DNA from: Sulfurimonadaceae bacterium
GTDB lineage: Bacteria > Campylobacterota > Campylobacteria > Campylobacterales > Sulfurimonadaceae
Direction of reading: 5' to 3'
Assembly: GCA_016744905.1 (NCBI GenBank)
Contig: JADGDM010000025.1
Location: forward strand, 1 to 37,583
DNA length: 37,583 nt
In this document: positions 1 through 7,610 of the stretch, in pieces
Position numbering within the stretch: position 1 is the stretch's first letter
How the letters are laid out: each line of letters opens with the position of its first letter
The notes under the pieces: model-generated
Seen by the model: only the letters and a program-made list of their open reading frames with translations
Told to the model about the DNA's origin: nothing
Databases searched by the model: none
Made by a program: the position numbers and the translations under genes

Positions 1-19
1 TACTTATTTAGGGCTAATA

Positions 20-1225
20 ATGTCAGAAAACACCTTAATGGCTCGACAGCCAATACTGGACCATGAAAAAAAAATCTTTGGTTATGAATTTTTTTATAGA
101 AACAAAGATGGTAGCAGTAATATTGACGATCCTCGTCTCGCAACATCTACAGTTTTAGTAAATATTCTCAATCAAGTTGGCTATCGTAGTAGTGCTGGTG
201 ATGCAAAAGCATTCATTAATATAGGTGAAAATATTCTACTGACTGATATTTTATACACGCTACCAAAAGAGAAATTTGTTTACGAACTCTCACAAGAGAT
301 TCAAATAAGTTCAAAGACAAGAGAGTCCATTAAAAAGCTTTTTGACTTAGGATATACCTTTGCCCTTGATAATGTAGAACTAAATGAAACTTATAATGAC
401 AATATTCAAAGTATTATGCCTTATATTACGTATCTAAAGTTCAATACAAATATGACAGACATAGAGCTATTAACAGAAAGAATCAGTGACTTTAGCAATA
501 AAAAGTTAATTGCACAGTATATTGAGATTCCAGAGATATATGAAGCCTACCGAGATCTTGGTTTTCACTACTTTCAAGGTTATTTCTTTGCCAAACCAAA
601 TATCTTACAACGTAATTCGCTTGATCCCAAACATATTGGCGTCATCCGTATTTTCGAGATGCTTCAAAATGGCGAAAGTATTGAAAATATTTCAGCTGCA
701 TTCTCAAAGCACAATGAACTCTCTTTACAGCTCATGCAATTTTTAAGTTCTACTTATGAGGGTCAAATAGAGCACACTTCGTCAATAGAAGATGTGATTA
801 CACTCGTAGGTAAAGACAAGCTAATGCAGTGGTTACTACTCATCATTTATTCAAAAACCACCCAAACAATAGAACATGAAAAAAGTGCGATCTCTTTGTT
901 GGTTGAGAAACGTATTGATATAATGATTGGGATTATTGAGCTCATCAAGCCTCTTGAGTTTGAAAAAATCATTAAAGAGAGTCGTTATATAGCACTTATT
1001 TCTCTATTGGAAAGTGTTTTTAATGTACCACTGGCAGAAATACTTAAGAACTTTAGTGTCAATGATAGTATTCACGAAGCACTGCTCTCACGTACTGGTC
1101 TATTAGGTAGAGTCTATACCCTTGCGCTAAGTATAGAACAAAATGATTATGCCGCAACTCAAGTTTTGCTTACACATCTAAATCTTAGTGTCGAAGATAT
1201 CGATCACCTTATCAATAAAGTTTAA
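20..1225 (+). CDS. EAL-HDOD signalling protein with degenerate EAL domain
   Basis: 401 aa cytosolic protein. The N-terminal part (about residues 5-190) follows the EAL fold, opening with MARQPILDHEKKIFGYEFFY, where the EAL triad is replaced by EFF. The later metal-binding stretch reads FALDNVEL rather than the usual DDFG, so cyclic-di-GMP hydrolysis is unlikely. The C-terminal half (about 200-395) is an HDOD domain. This is the YuxH/CdgJ-type architecture, whose members usually signal through protein interactions and often affect motility or biofilm. The family assignment is from sequence pattern; the specific role is unknown. The stop codon overlaps the start of the next gene by one base (TAATG), so the two are probably translationally coupled. 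Only 19 bases precede the start, so the promoter lies partly or wholly outside the window. Confidence 0.85.
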   Translation: MSENTLMARQPILDHEKKIFGYEFFYRNKDGSSNIDDPRLATSTVLVNILNQVGYRSSAGDAKAFINIGENILLTDILYTLPKEKFVYELSQEIQISSKTRESIKKLFDLGYTFALDNVELNETYNDNIQSIMPYITYLKFNTNMTDIELLTERISDFSNKKLIAQYIEIPEIYEAYRDLGFHYFQGYFFAKPNILQRNSLDPKHIGVIRIFEMLQNGESIENISAAFSKHNELSLQLMQFLSSTYEGQIEHTSSIEDVITLVGKDKLMQWLLLIIYSKTTQTIEHEKSAISLLVEKRIDIMIGIIELIKPLEFEKIIKESRYIALISLLESVFNVPLAEILKNFSVNDSIHEALLSRTGLLGRVYTLALSIEQNDYAATQVLLTHLNLSVEDIDHLINKV

Positions 1226-2178
1226 TGAAAAAAATATTTTTACTCACCTTAATTTTTCTAAAAAATCTTTTATCTGAAGACATAGAAGCATCAAATGAGG
1301 CAACTTCCTTATACTTGGCCAATATCAATGCGCTTATGATATTTACCTCTCAAAATAATGTGGGTTCAGGAAAATACAATTTTAGTAATATTGATACACA
1401 TATGGTTGTACTTCATGCACCCATTAGATATCATATTCCATCAAAGAAAGATGAAAGTAACTTTTTTCTTACAGGAAATGCTGGATATAGCCAAACGGAT
1501 GGGGCCTTAAATCTACCCATTCAAGAAAGAAGTACAGAAAGTGACGCTGAAGTAGAAGTCAAACCTCTACTATCTACCTATACCGGAGGAATCGGTGGAG
1601 GATGGCGTTATAAAATCACCCCACACTCCAGCATACTTATAGGTGGTGAGTTTATTTATTCACGAGTTGGTGTTGTATTAAGAACAGAAAATGATAGTGA
1701 TTTTGAATTTGTTAAAGAGTTTTTTTCACAGACCTTTAATGACAATCTCTCCTTTAAAGGTCTTCTAGAATATAACTATACAAGAAATTATCGTGACTAT
1801 ATAATCAATGCAAAAATGGGATTTCGTTACTTCAATACCAGTTCAGAGCTCAATATTAAAGAAGCACTGTCCAGTATATACACTATTCGTTCACAGTCCT
1901 ATCTCACTCAATTACGTGTCGGGGTCGAGACACCACCACTTTTTACATTTTATCAGTGGCCATTGACCTTAAAATTCTTTACAGAGGGCGATCTATTATT
2001 TGGAGATGTTAGTCGTATTTTAAAAGTAGACTCTTACGCACTTGTAGGTATGGACACTTTTCTTTACACTAAAAAGCACAATTGGGGGATCACCCGTTTC
2101 TTTATTGAGGGCAGTGCACTTAATGGTTATGGGATTCATGGTTATAACGTAGGTTTAGGTTTTAACGTAGGCTTTTAA
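1225..2178 (+). CDS. Exported outer-membrane beta-barrel protein, unknown function
   Basis: 317 aa. Residues 1-17 form a short basic and hydrophobic signal sequence (MKKIFLLTLIFLKNLLS). The rest is rich in alternating polar and aromatic strands, glycine turns (TGGIGGGWRYKI, GVGLGF-like stretches), and ends in NVGF with a terminal phenylalanine, the usual signature of BAM-assembled barrels. It starts inside the stop codon of the EAL-HDOD gene, so the two are made together. I do not recognise a named family. An outer-membrane protein under a signalling protein could link cyclic-di-GMP-type signalling to the cell surface, but that is inference from position only. Confidence 0.7.
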   Translation: MKKIFLLTLIFLKNLLSEDIEASNEATSLYLANINALMIFTSQNNVGSGKYNFSNIDTHMVVLHAPIRYHIPSKKDESNFFLTGNAGYSQTDGALNLPIQERSTESDAEVEVKPLLSTYTGGIGGGWRYKITPHSSILIGGEFIYSRVGVVLRTENDSDFEFVKEFFSQTFNDNLSFKGLLEYNYTRNYRDYIINAKMGFRYFNTSSELNIKEALSSIYTIRSQSYLTQLRVGVETPPLFTFYQWPLTLKFFTEGDLLFGDVSRILKVDSYALVGMDTFLYTKKHNWGITRFFIEGSALNGYGIHGYNVGLGFNVGF

Positions 2179-2210
2179 AAAAGATATTAAGCCATCAAGG
2201 CTTCAATATC
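2177..2210 (-). terminator. Intrinsic terminator of pepP, overlapping its stop codon
   Basis: On the minus strand an 11-bp stem (arms 2199-2210 and 2183-2193, loop 2194-2198, one bulged base at 2204) is followed by a run of six T. The arms contain AAGCC/GGCTT and GATATT/AATATC. The pepP stop codon (2187-2189) lies inside the stem. The plus-strand gene ends 5 bases before the hairpin, so it may also gain some 3' protection from it, although there is no T run in that direction. Confidence 0.75.
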
Positions 2211-3479
2211 TTCTACATTCTTCACAATAGACTTTGATAAATTTTCATTGCCTTCTTTGGTCACTAAAATATCATCTTCAATACGAATTCCAATACCTCT
2301 ATATTTTTTAGGTACCTCTTTATCATTAGCATTAAGGTAGATACCTGGTTCTATGGTCAAAATCATTCCTTTTGCAAAAGGAATTTCATTACCCTCATCA
2401 TCTCTATACGGACAAGGGTCATGAACATCTAGTCCCATCCAATGCCCTATCCCATGTGGATAATACTTTTTCTGTTTTTTTTCTTTGAGTATCTCGTCTA
2501 AATCGCCTTTTAAAATACCCAAATCTAACATCCCTTGCGCCAAGAACCGCTCACTGGCATCTTGAATATCTTGTTTAACAATACCTGGTTTAATCATCTC
2601 AATAATACGCAGTTGTACATTCAAAACCATTTCATAGACCTCTTTTTGTGCAGGCGTAAACTTTCCATTAACCGGGAAAGTACGTGTCACATCAGAGGCA
2701 TAATAGTTATATTCACTTCCTGCATCGATTAAGACCAAGTCACCATCATTTATCTTTTTATCATTTAATATATAGTGTAAAGTGTTGGCGTTATTTCCAC
2801 TAGCGACAATAGTTGTATACGCATCCCAATACGCCCCATCACTTTTAAAACTTTTTTCTATGCGCGCTTGAGTTTTATATTCGTAACTGTTTGGCTTAAT
2901 TTTTTGCATCGCAATATGATGGGCATTTTTAGTAATCATCACCGCTTTTCGCATCTGTTTGATTTCATTTTCATCTTTAACAAGTCGCATCTTTTGGACA
3001 ATACTCGTGATATCTAAAAAGTTTTTTACACTTCTAGTGCGCCCCTGAGAAAGTGTTTTAGCCACACGTTTAGCCGTTCTTGTTGAAGTTATTTCAGAAT
3101 AAAAATCTAAATAAAGATCATCAACATCTAAAAAATATTTACCTAGCTTACTCCCAAGTGTTTTAATATCAAAACACTTGTCAAAACCTAATGTTCCAGC
3201 GCGCTCAGTCCCCAAACGTTCTCCCGTCCAAAGTTCCATCTGCTCATTACGTTCCGTCAAAAATAGATAAGATTTTATTTTATTGTTTTTCTTGAGTAAA
3301 ACCATGCAGGCATTATCCTCCTTGAAGCCACTCAAGTAGTAAAAGTTACTGTCTTGTCTAAAAGGAAATTCTGTGTCATTTGAACGTTGTTTTAGTGCAG
3401 CAGAACTTAGAACTACAACCGCATCATTTTTAAATTCTTTAAGAAGTTTTTTTCTTCGTTTACTATATATTTTATTCAT
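2187..3479 (-). CDS. pepP: Xaa-Pro aminopeptidase (aminopeptidase P, M24B)
   Basis: 430 aa, normal length for aminopeptidase P. It removes the N-terminal residue from peptides whose second residue is proline, using two divalent metal ions in the cytosol. The AMP_N domain occupies about residues 3-135 (NDTEFPFRQDSNFYYLSGF is typical) and the pitta-bread catalytic domain about 170-410. All five metal ligands are visible: D252 and D263 (LIDAGSEYNYYASDVTRTFP), H346 (HGIGHWMG), E377 (IEPGIY) and E401 (GIRIEDD). Its start overlaps the stop of the upstream 90-aa gene by 4 bases (ATGA), so they form a two-gene operon that ends at the terminator built over the stop codon. Confidence 0.95.
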   Translation of the reverse strand: MNKIYSKRRKKLLKEFKNDAVVVLSSAALKQRSNDTEFPFRQDSNFYYLSGFKEDNACMVLLKKNNKIKSYLFLTERNEQMELWTGERLGTERAGTLGFDKCFDIKTLGSKLGKYFLDVDDLYLDFYSEITSTRTAKRVAKTLSQGRTRSVKNFLDITSIVQKMRLVKDENEIKQMRKAVMITKNAHHIAMQKIKPNSYEYKTQARIEKSFKSDGAYWDAYTTIVASGNNANTLHYILNDKKINDGDLVLIDAGSEYNYYASDVTRTFPVNGKFTPAQKEVYEMVLNVQLRIIEMIKPGIVKQDIQDASERFLAQGMLDLGILKGDLDEILKEKKQKKYYPHGIGHWMGLDVHDPCPYRDDEGNEIPFAKGMILTIEPGIYLNANDKEVPKKYRGIGIRIEDDILVTKEGNENLSKSIVKNVEDIEALMA

Positions 3480-3748
3480 GACTCGATTATATCCAAATCC
3501 ATAATAAAATCGACCACTTTTTCAACAGGCATTTCACAAGGTTTTAGAAGCTTTTTTTCAGCATAATAGTTTAAAGATACGAAGTTATTATCCCCCAACT
3601 CTTCTGCATATAGCTTTATAAGTCTGCCTTCTAAATGGGTCTCTTTTCTACACAAGTAACGCCTGTTTTCATACATCACATCATAAGATCCATTTGCCAG
3701 ATTTTTAATCCTTGTATCAAACATCTCTAAGTTAATATTATCATCCAT
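3476..3748 (-). CDS. Small conserved-looking protein, unknown
   Basis: 90 aa, acidic, no signal peptide or membrane segment. Two cysteines (in YLCRKE and LKPCEM) and a compact mixed pattern suggest a small folded cytosolic protein. I do not recognise the family. It is the first gene of an operon with pepP and overlaps it by 4 bases, which supports it being a real translated gene. Its start is about 65 bases from the divergent NYN nuclease gene, so the two share a short divergent promoter region. Confidence 0.7.
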   Translation of the reverse strand: MDDNINLEMFDTRIKNLANGSYDVMYENRRYLCRKETHLEGRLIKLYAEELGDNNFVSLNYYAEKKLLKPCEMPVEKVVDFIMDLDIIES

Positions 3749-3801
3749 TTAAGTGCCTTTATTAGCTTAGTATTTTAAACTAAACTACTTATGTTAACTT
3801 G

Positions 3802-3807
3802 TATAAT
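3802..3807 (+). promoter_or_regulatory. -10 box TATAAT placed for a leaderless mRNA
   Basis: A perfect TATAAT lies 6 bases before the ATG at 3814. Transcription would start at or within a base of that A, giving no 5' leader. No ribosome binding site is visible before the ATG, which agrees with leaderless translation. There is no clear -35 box, as usual in Campylobacterota. Confidence 0.5.
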
Positions 3808-3813
3808 CCTGCC

Positions 3814-4539
3814 ATGCAAAAAATAATTATTAATAATAAAGATTATGGCTCAATAGAGCTACCAGAAATTAAAGAAGCTAAGAAAATATTTGAAAGACTA
3901 ATCAGTGTTTGGAAGAAGAGACAACCTATTCATATCGGCTATCTTTTAACGAGAAAACGTCAGCATGAACTTAAGGGTTACCAAAAAGGTGGCGCACGTG
4001 ATGAGCTTGCCTTACTTGAGATGTTTATCACCCTAGGCGAGATTTTACGTTTTAAAACCACTGCGGCGCAAAAACTCAAAGAGAGTATCGAGCACATCAA
4101 TGATCAAGCCCATGTGAATCTCAATATTTCAAAACGACTGGAACTTTTTAACAAAAAGAGCGAATCAAAAACGAACAAAACATACCTATTTTGGGATATA
4201 GAAAATTTCTCAAATGTAGGACCCATGTTCTCACATATCATTGAGCCTTTTGAGATAGAAGATGAACACATCTATATCAGTGCCAATCCCGATTCCCTCT
4301 ATCTTTTCAAACGAGAGTGGGAAGCAGATCTGTATGATTTTGGAAAGACACTAAATTCATTTAACTTCACCAAGTGTGATCATGGAAAAAATGTAGCCGA
4401 TACCGTTTTACTAGAGGATTTTAAAAAACTAAAACTACAAAACTCTACTATCTATCTTGTCACCTACGACAGAGAGTTTAAAGAGTTGTTTAAGAACATC
4501 TGTCATAAGTCTAATAATTTATATATTATTGGAAAGTAA
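3814..4539 (+). CDS. NYN/PIN-like nuclease domain protein
   Basis: 241 aa from the ATG at 3814; an in-frame TTG at 3799 would add five residues but lies on top of the TATAAT box, so I prefer the ATG. The C-terminal half (about residues 122-241) has the NYN (PIN-like) nuclease pattern: TYLFWDIENFSN with D128 and N131, an acidic D196 in NVADTVLLEDF, and D219 in LVTYDREFKELF. Such acidic residues bind Mg2+ in this superfamily and cleave RNA. The N-terminal half (1-115) is helical, basic and unrecognised; it may bind the substrate. The SRAP gene follows after 14 bases and is probably cotranscribed. The RNA target is unknown. Confidence 0.7.
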   Translation: MQKIIINNKDYGSIELPEIKEAKKIFERLISVWKKRQPIHIGYLLTRKRQHELKGYQKGGARDELALLEMFITLGEILRFKTTAAQKLKESIEHINDQAHVNLNISKRLELFNKKSESKTNKTYLFWDIENFSNVGPMFSHIIEPFEIEDEHIYISANPDSLYLFKREWEADLYDFGKTLNSFNFTKCDHGKNVADTVLLEDFKKLKLQNSTIYLVTYDREFKELFKNICHKSNNLYIIGK

Positions 4540-4553
4540 GTAAAGGGACGTTA

Positions 4554-5255
4554 ATGCCAGGACGATTGTGTATGTTTGATGATGTCGCTTTTAAACAAGA
4601 CATCGCAGAAAAGTTTGGGGAGTTTCAAGATAGTATTGATACCTTAAATAAGCAGTATAACATTGCGCCCACCTTAGATATCGCTATCTATACCAATACC
4701 AAAGTCTATACCTACGCACATTTTGGGCTCATACCCTCTTGGGCAACGGAACGTTCCAGTATGCAGATTAATGCACGAAGTGAAACGGTGTTTGAAAAAA
4801 GTAGTTTTAAAGAAGCGTATAAACAAAGAAGATGTCTCATCCCCCTTAATGGTTACTTTGAATGGAAGAAAGATCCAACAAGCAAAAAAAGCAAAGCGCA
4901 TTTTATCATATCCAATAGTGGAGATTATTTTGTATTTGCAGGCATCTACGAATCGTGGTATGACAATACACTGAACAAACCCATACTCACCTGCGCGCTA
5001 CTGACAACAGAACCCAATGAAACAATAGCAACACTACACGAGCGTATGCCTGTGATCCTAGAATCACACCAATGGGAACTGTGGTTAGATGCAAAAAGTA
5101 GCTATATACAGCTAAACAGACTTTTTATCCCAATACACAGTGATAAAATAAAATACTTTCGCGTGAGTGAGCAGGTCAATAGTGTCAAAAATGACAGCGT
5201 AGCGTGTATTGCTCAGGAGTTAACAACAGAACCTAGACAAGGGACACTTTTTTAG
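4554..5255 (+). CDS. SRAP / HMCES-YedK-like abasic-site protein, Pro in place of Cys2
   Basis: 233 aa. SRAP proteins shield abasic sites in single-stranded DNA by a covalent link through Cys2, exposed after Met removal. Seen here: YNIAPT (35-40), FGLIPSWA (58-65), N73 in INARSET, E103 in GYFEW and H162 in LHERMPVIL, matching E. coli YedK N75, E105 and H160. The N-terminus however reads MPGRLC instead of MCGR, so the nucleophilic cysteine is replaced by proline, with a cysteine at position 6. The start is well supported by AGGGACG just upstream and the conserved GR following. The change could make the protein inactive, or could let the proline secondary amine do the chemistry, as in Fpg/Nei glycosylases. 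It sits 14 bases after the NYN gene and converges on arfB with a 4-base gap. Confidence 0.9.
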   Translation: MPGRLCMFDDVAFKQDIAEKFGEFQDSIDTLNKQYNIAPTLDIAIYTNTKVYTYAHFGLIPSWATERSSMQINARSETVFEKSSFKEAYKQRRCLIPLNGYFEWKKDPTSKKSKAHFIISNSGDYFVFAGIYESWYDNTLNKPILTCALLTTEPNETIATLHERMPVILESHQWELWLDAKSSYIQLNRLFIPIHSDKIKYFRVSEQVNSVKNDSVACIAQELTTEPRQGTLF

Positions 5256-5259
5256 AGAT

Positions 5260-5676
5260 TTAACCTGTATCTACTTTTCTTCGTAAACTTTTCTTCTGAG
5301 CATGTTGTTTCTTTGAAGTGAGTCGTCGCTTAACACTTCCTTTGCTCGGTTTAGTAGCAACACGTTTTTTCTGGATAATATTGATACTTTTGATAAGAAG
5401 GACAAGACGTTCTGTCGCTTCATCTCGGTTTTGTTCTTGACTACGGTGCTCTTGAGACTTGATGACAATGACGCCCTCTTTTGTGATGCGTTTGTCACTT
5501 AATGCCAAAAGCTTTTCTTTATAAACTTCTGGCAAAGATGAGTCAACAATATCAAAACGAAGGTGAATCGCAGCAGAGACTTTATTCACCTTCTGTCCGC
5601 CAGAACCCTGTGCTCGAATAGCTGAGAACTCTATTTCATTCTCATTTAAGGTGACGTTGTTGGATATCTTTAGCAT
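5260..5676 (-). CDS. arfB: Alternative ribosome-rescue factor ArfB (peptidyl-tRNA hydrolase)
   Basis: 138 aa from the ATG at 5676, the usual ArfB/YaeJ length; a longer in-frame start at 5751 would run through the divergent gene and lacks homology, while AGGAAA lies just before 5676. The protein releases the peptide from ribosomes stalled without a stop codon. The GGQ motif is at residues 26-28 (IRAQGSGGQKVNKVSAAIHL) and the C-terminal 30 residues are strongly basic with repeated Lys/Arg, matching the tail that enters the empty mRNA channel. It is divergent from the endonuclease VII-like gene with 54 bases between starts. Confidence 0.92.
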   Translation of the reverse strand: MLKISNNVTLNENEIEFSAIRAQGSGGQKVNKVSAAIHLRFDIVDSSLPEVYKEKLLALSDKRITKEGVIVIKSQEHRSQEQNRDEATERLVLLIKSINIIQKKRVATKPSKGSVKRRLTSKKQHAQKKSLRRKVDTG

Positions 5677-5690
5677 CGTTTTCCTTTGAT

Positions 5691-5713
5691 TATAATAGTA
5701 CTCAGTATATAAT
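5691..5713. promoter_or_regulatory. Divergent arfB / endonuclease VII-like promoter region
   Basis: Two TATAAT hexamers read on the plus strand at 5691-5696 and 5708-5713. The first sits in a near-palindromic ATTATAAT, so it can also be read as TATAAT on the minus strand, about 15 bases from the arfB start. The second could drive the plus-strand gene, whose GGAG lies at 5723-5726. Confidence 0.4.
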
Positions 5714-5730
5714 ACATTAAATGGAGCCTT

Positions 5731-6273
5731 ATGTACATAGAAATGAAACAAAAAGACATCCGTGTCTTAAAAGAGAAAATTTGGCGGATGAATAATAAAA
5801 AATGTCCAGTCCTCGGAAAAGATATTGCACTTGATAAGATGGTACTTGATCATGCACACAAAAGAAATGATGAGGAGTACTCACCTACTAAAGGTGTTGT
5901 CAGAGAGGCACTTGATAAAAGAGCCAATGCTATTTTGGGTAAGGTGGAAAATGCACTTAAGAGGACAGGTTTAGGGTATGAAGAAGATTTTGATCTGCCT
6001 ACATTTTTAAGAAATGCGGCTGATTATTTTGAGAGAGGTGCCTATGTTGATGAGAGTGGTGATATGTATGTGCATCCCAGTGAAGTACCAAAAGAACCTA
6101 AACTTAGTAAAAGCAACTACAATAAACTTCAAAAACTCTACGATAAAGAGCTATTTGTAGCTACGCGAAAAGGTCAAAAGAAAAAAACTATGCCGAAGTA
6201 TCCTGCGAGTAAAAAGCTAACAAAAGAACTTAAAGAGTTGTTTGAGAAGTTTGATATTTCTCCTTATAATTAA
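5731..6273 (+). CDS. Endonuclease VII-like (T4 gp49-type) nuclease, zinc ligands mostly lost
   Basis: 180 aa. The N-terminal 85 residues follow phage T4 endonuclease VII, which cuts Holliday junctions and branched DNA with a beta-beta-alpha metal site. Visible counterparts are D40, H41 and H43 in VLDHAHKRN, and N66 in REALDKRANAILG, matching T4 D40, H41, H43 and N62, then VENALKRTGL matching the following helix. In T4 a zinc is held by two CxxC pairs; here only C25 (KKCPVLG) remains, the second pair being replaced by DKRA. The lysine-rich C-terminal half (about 105-180) has no recognised fold. GGAG lies four bases before the start. No other phage gene is nearby, so this is either a domesticated phage gene or a resident nuclease. 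Activity is inferred. Confidence 0.72.
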   Translation: MYIEMKQKDIRVLKEKIWRMNNKKCPVLGKDIALDKMVLDHAHKRNDEEYSPTKGVVREALDKRANAILGKVENALKRTGLGYEEDFDLPTFLRNAADYFERGAYVDESGDMYVHPSEVPKEPKLSKSNYNKLQKLYDKELFVATRKGQKKKTMPKYPASKKLTKELKELFEKFDISPYN

Positions 6274-6282
6274 CTCTTTTAT

Positions 6283-6774
6283 TTAAAACGGCATCTTACC
6301 CATCACAACATCTCCATGATTGACAAATCTATCACAGCGCACTCCGCCTAATTTCAAACAGACTTCTTGCCAGCGCGCTGTGTGCCCTTCTTCGCTTAAA
6401 CTCTGTTTATCGAACATAAAAGCATGGGCGTACTCATGTGCGATAACATCATCTAAGACATACTCCAATGATTCTCTCAGACGTTTTTTATTGATAAAGA
6501 CGGTAATATTTCCCTGTTTATCCAAGCGCGCTAGTCCGTAGAGATTTGAGGGGAGTTTATCTGAAATGATCAGTGGCACTCTAAAATCAACACCATAGTA
6601 TTTTTTGATATTTAAAATAATTTCGCGCTCTTTACTATCAATTTGCGTCTGTATTTCTAAAGAGAGTGCACTGTGTTTAAATTGATACGATTGATAAAAA
6701 TTAAAAGCGATGTAAATAAGTGCTAAAAATATAACACTTAAAAAAGCTCTTTGAAGTTGCGCATTAAAAGTCAC
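6283..6774 (-). CDS. Membrane-anchored SprT-like zinc metallopeptidase
   Basis: 163 aa. Residues 10-28 are a single hydrophobic segment (AFLSVIFLALIYIAFNFY), so the rest probably faces the periplasm. The catalytic motif is HEYAH at 113-117 (VIAHEYAHAFMF), with a further histidine at H131 in EEGHTARWQEV, the arrangement of SprT-like zinc peptidases. The typical SprT zinc ribbon is absent. Cytosolic SprT/Spartan proteins act on DNA-protein crosslinks; a membrane-anchored form more likely acts on envelope proteins, but this is inference. It starts 3 bases after the stop of the glucosaminidase-like gene and is in the same operon, suggesting a shared cell-envelope role. Confidence 0.78.
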   Translation of the reverse strand: MTFNAQLQRAFLSVIFLALIYIAFNFYQSYQFKHSALSLEIQTQIDSKEREIILNIKKYYGVDFRVPLIISDKLPSNLYGLARLDKQGNITVFINKKRLRESLEYVLDDVIAHEYAHAFMFDKQSLSEEGHTARWQEVCLKLGGVRCDRFVNHGDVVMGKMPF

Positions 6775-6777
6775 TTA

Positions 6778-7536
6778 TTACCAAGCTTGCTCAAAAGTTT
6801 GATGCTCATCTACCATCTCTTGTGTTAACTTTACCAAGCCTGCTCTATTCATAATATAGATCACTTTTGGTGGCCACGTTTTTCTATAATTAAACGAATG
6901 AGGAACACCCCCTATCGTATGAATAAACTTGATACTGGTACTCTCTTTATATAAAACCTCAACACCCTCTTGCGCTATCAATTCATCTAACCAGATACGT
7001 GCTTTTGAAAAGGCTTCTATCTTAGACTCTTTACGAATCCATCTTGTTGCAAAATCTTCTAAACAACGATAATGCGCTTTTGCTTTTTCCTGCGGCTTAT
7101 ACTTAAAGTAGTCCAATCGATCAACAGTTCCCGCATAAGGTTCTGGACGGTAATCACGTTTTAAACTTTTAGGTCGTTGTTTATAATGTAGCTCTTCTTT
7201 TGGACAAGTGGCAATATCTTTATTGTCATACAAAACTGCTTTTTTACTGTCACACCAGGGCAAATATAAAGAGGGCAATTCATAATCTGATTGGTATGCG
7301 CCAAGACTCAAAATATTGCCACTTATCTGACCCACATATCCACTATCATAACCCGATTCTAATCCAGAAATCGCCAAAATAGCGGCAGGTGGTAGATGAT
7401 ACTTTTTGGCTATTTCTAGCGCGCTGGGTGTTAAATCTTTATAGAAACTTTTAACATGGCCATATTTACGTAAAGAAAAGTCGGAGGAGAAAGAAAAAGA
7501 GAAAAACAGAGTCAAGAATAATATAAATTTAATCAT
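6778..7536 (-). CDS. Exported glucosaminidase-like (GH73) protein
   Basis: 252 aa with a signal peptide at about residues 1-17 (MIKFILFLTLFFSFSFS). Residues 40-85 resemble the N-acetylglucosaminidase (GH73/flagellar FlgJ-type) core: HLPPAAILAISGLESGYD with E60 in the place of the catalytic acid, then GQISGNILSLGAY matching the N-x-FG-like loop. It probably cuts peptidoglycan glycan strands in the periplasm. The middle region with several cysteines (PWCDSKK, TCPKEE, YRCLED) is unusual and could form disulfides. It lies upstream of the SprT-like gene with a 3-base gap. The enzyme assignment is from pattern and moderately sure. Confidence 0.72.
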   Translation of the reverse strand: MIKFILFLTLFFSFSFSSDFSLRKYGHVKSFYKDLTPSALEIAKKYHLPPAAILAISGLESGYDSGYVGQISGNILSLGAYQSDYELPSLYLPWCDSKKAVLYDNKDIATCPKEELHYKQRPKSLKRDYRPEPYAGTVDRLDYFKYKPQEKAKAHYRCLEDFATRWIRKESKIEAFSKARIWLDELIAQEGVEVLYKESTSIKFIHTIGGVPHSFNYRKTWPPKVIYIMNRAGLVKLTQEMVDEHQTFEQAW

Positions 7537-7565
7537 GAAGTAGTCCTAATAAGAAGTAGCACATC

Positions 7566-7591
7566 GGCTCTCTAATAGTATATAGAAAGCC
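7566..7591 (-). other. 3' stem-loop after the cytochrome gene
   Basis: An 8-bp stem (7584-7591 with 7566-7573, loop of 10) sits about 20 bases after the cytochrome stop codon. One pair is a G-U that works only in the minus-strand RNA. No T run follows, so it is more likely a 3' stabilising hairpin or a factor-dependent end than an intrinsic terminator. Confidence 0.35.
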
Positions 7592-7610
7592 TTCTTAAAA
7601 GATTAGACGT

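Noticed and set aside
3799-3813. TTG start for the NYN gene
   Set aside because: It falls on the TATAAT box, lacks a ribosome binding site, and adds residues of no recognisable value.
5677-5751. Longer arfB start adding 25 residues
   Set aside because: The extension covers the promoter and the start of the divergent gene, and it is not part of the family; a ribosome binding site supports 5676.
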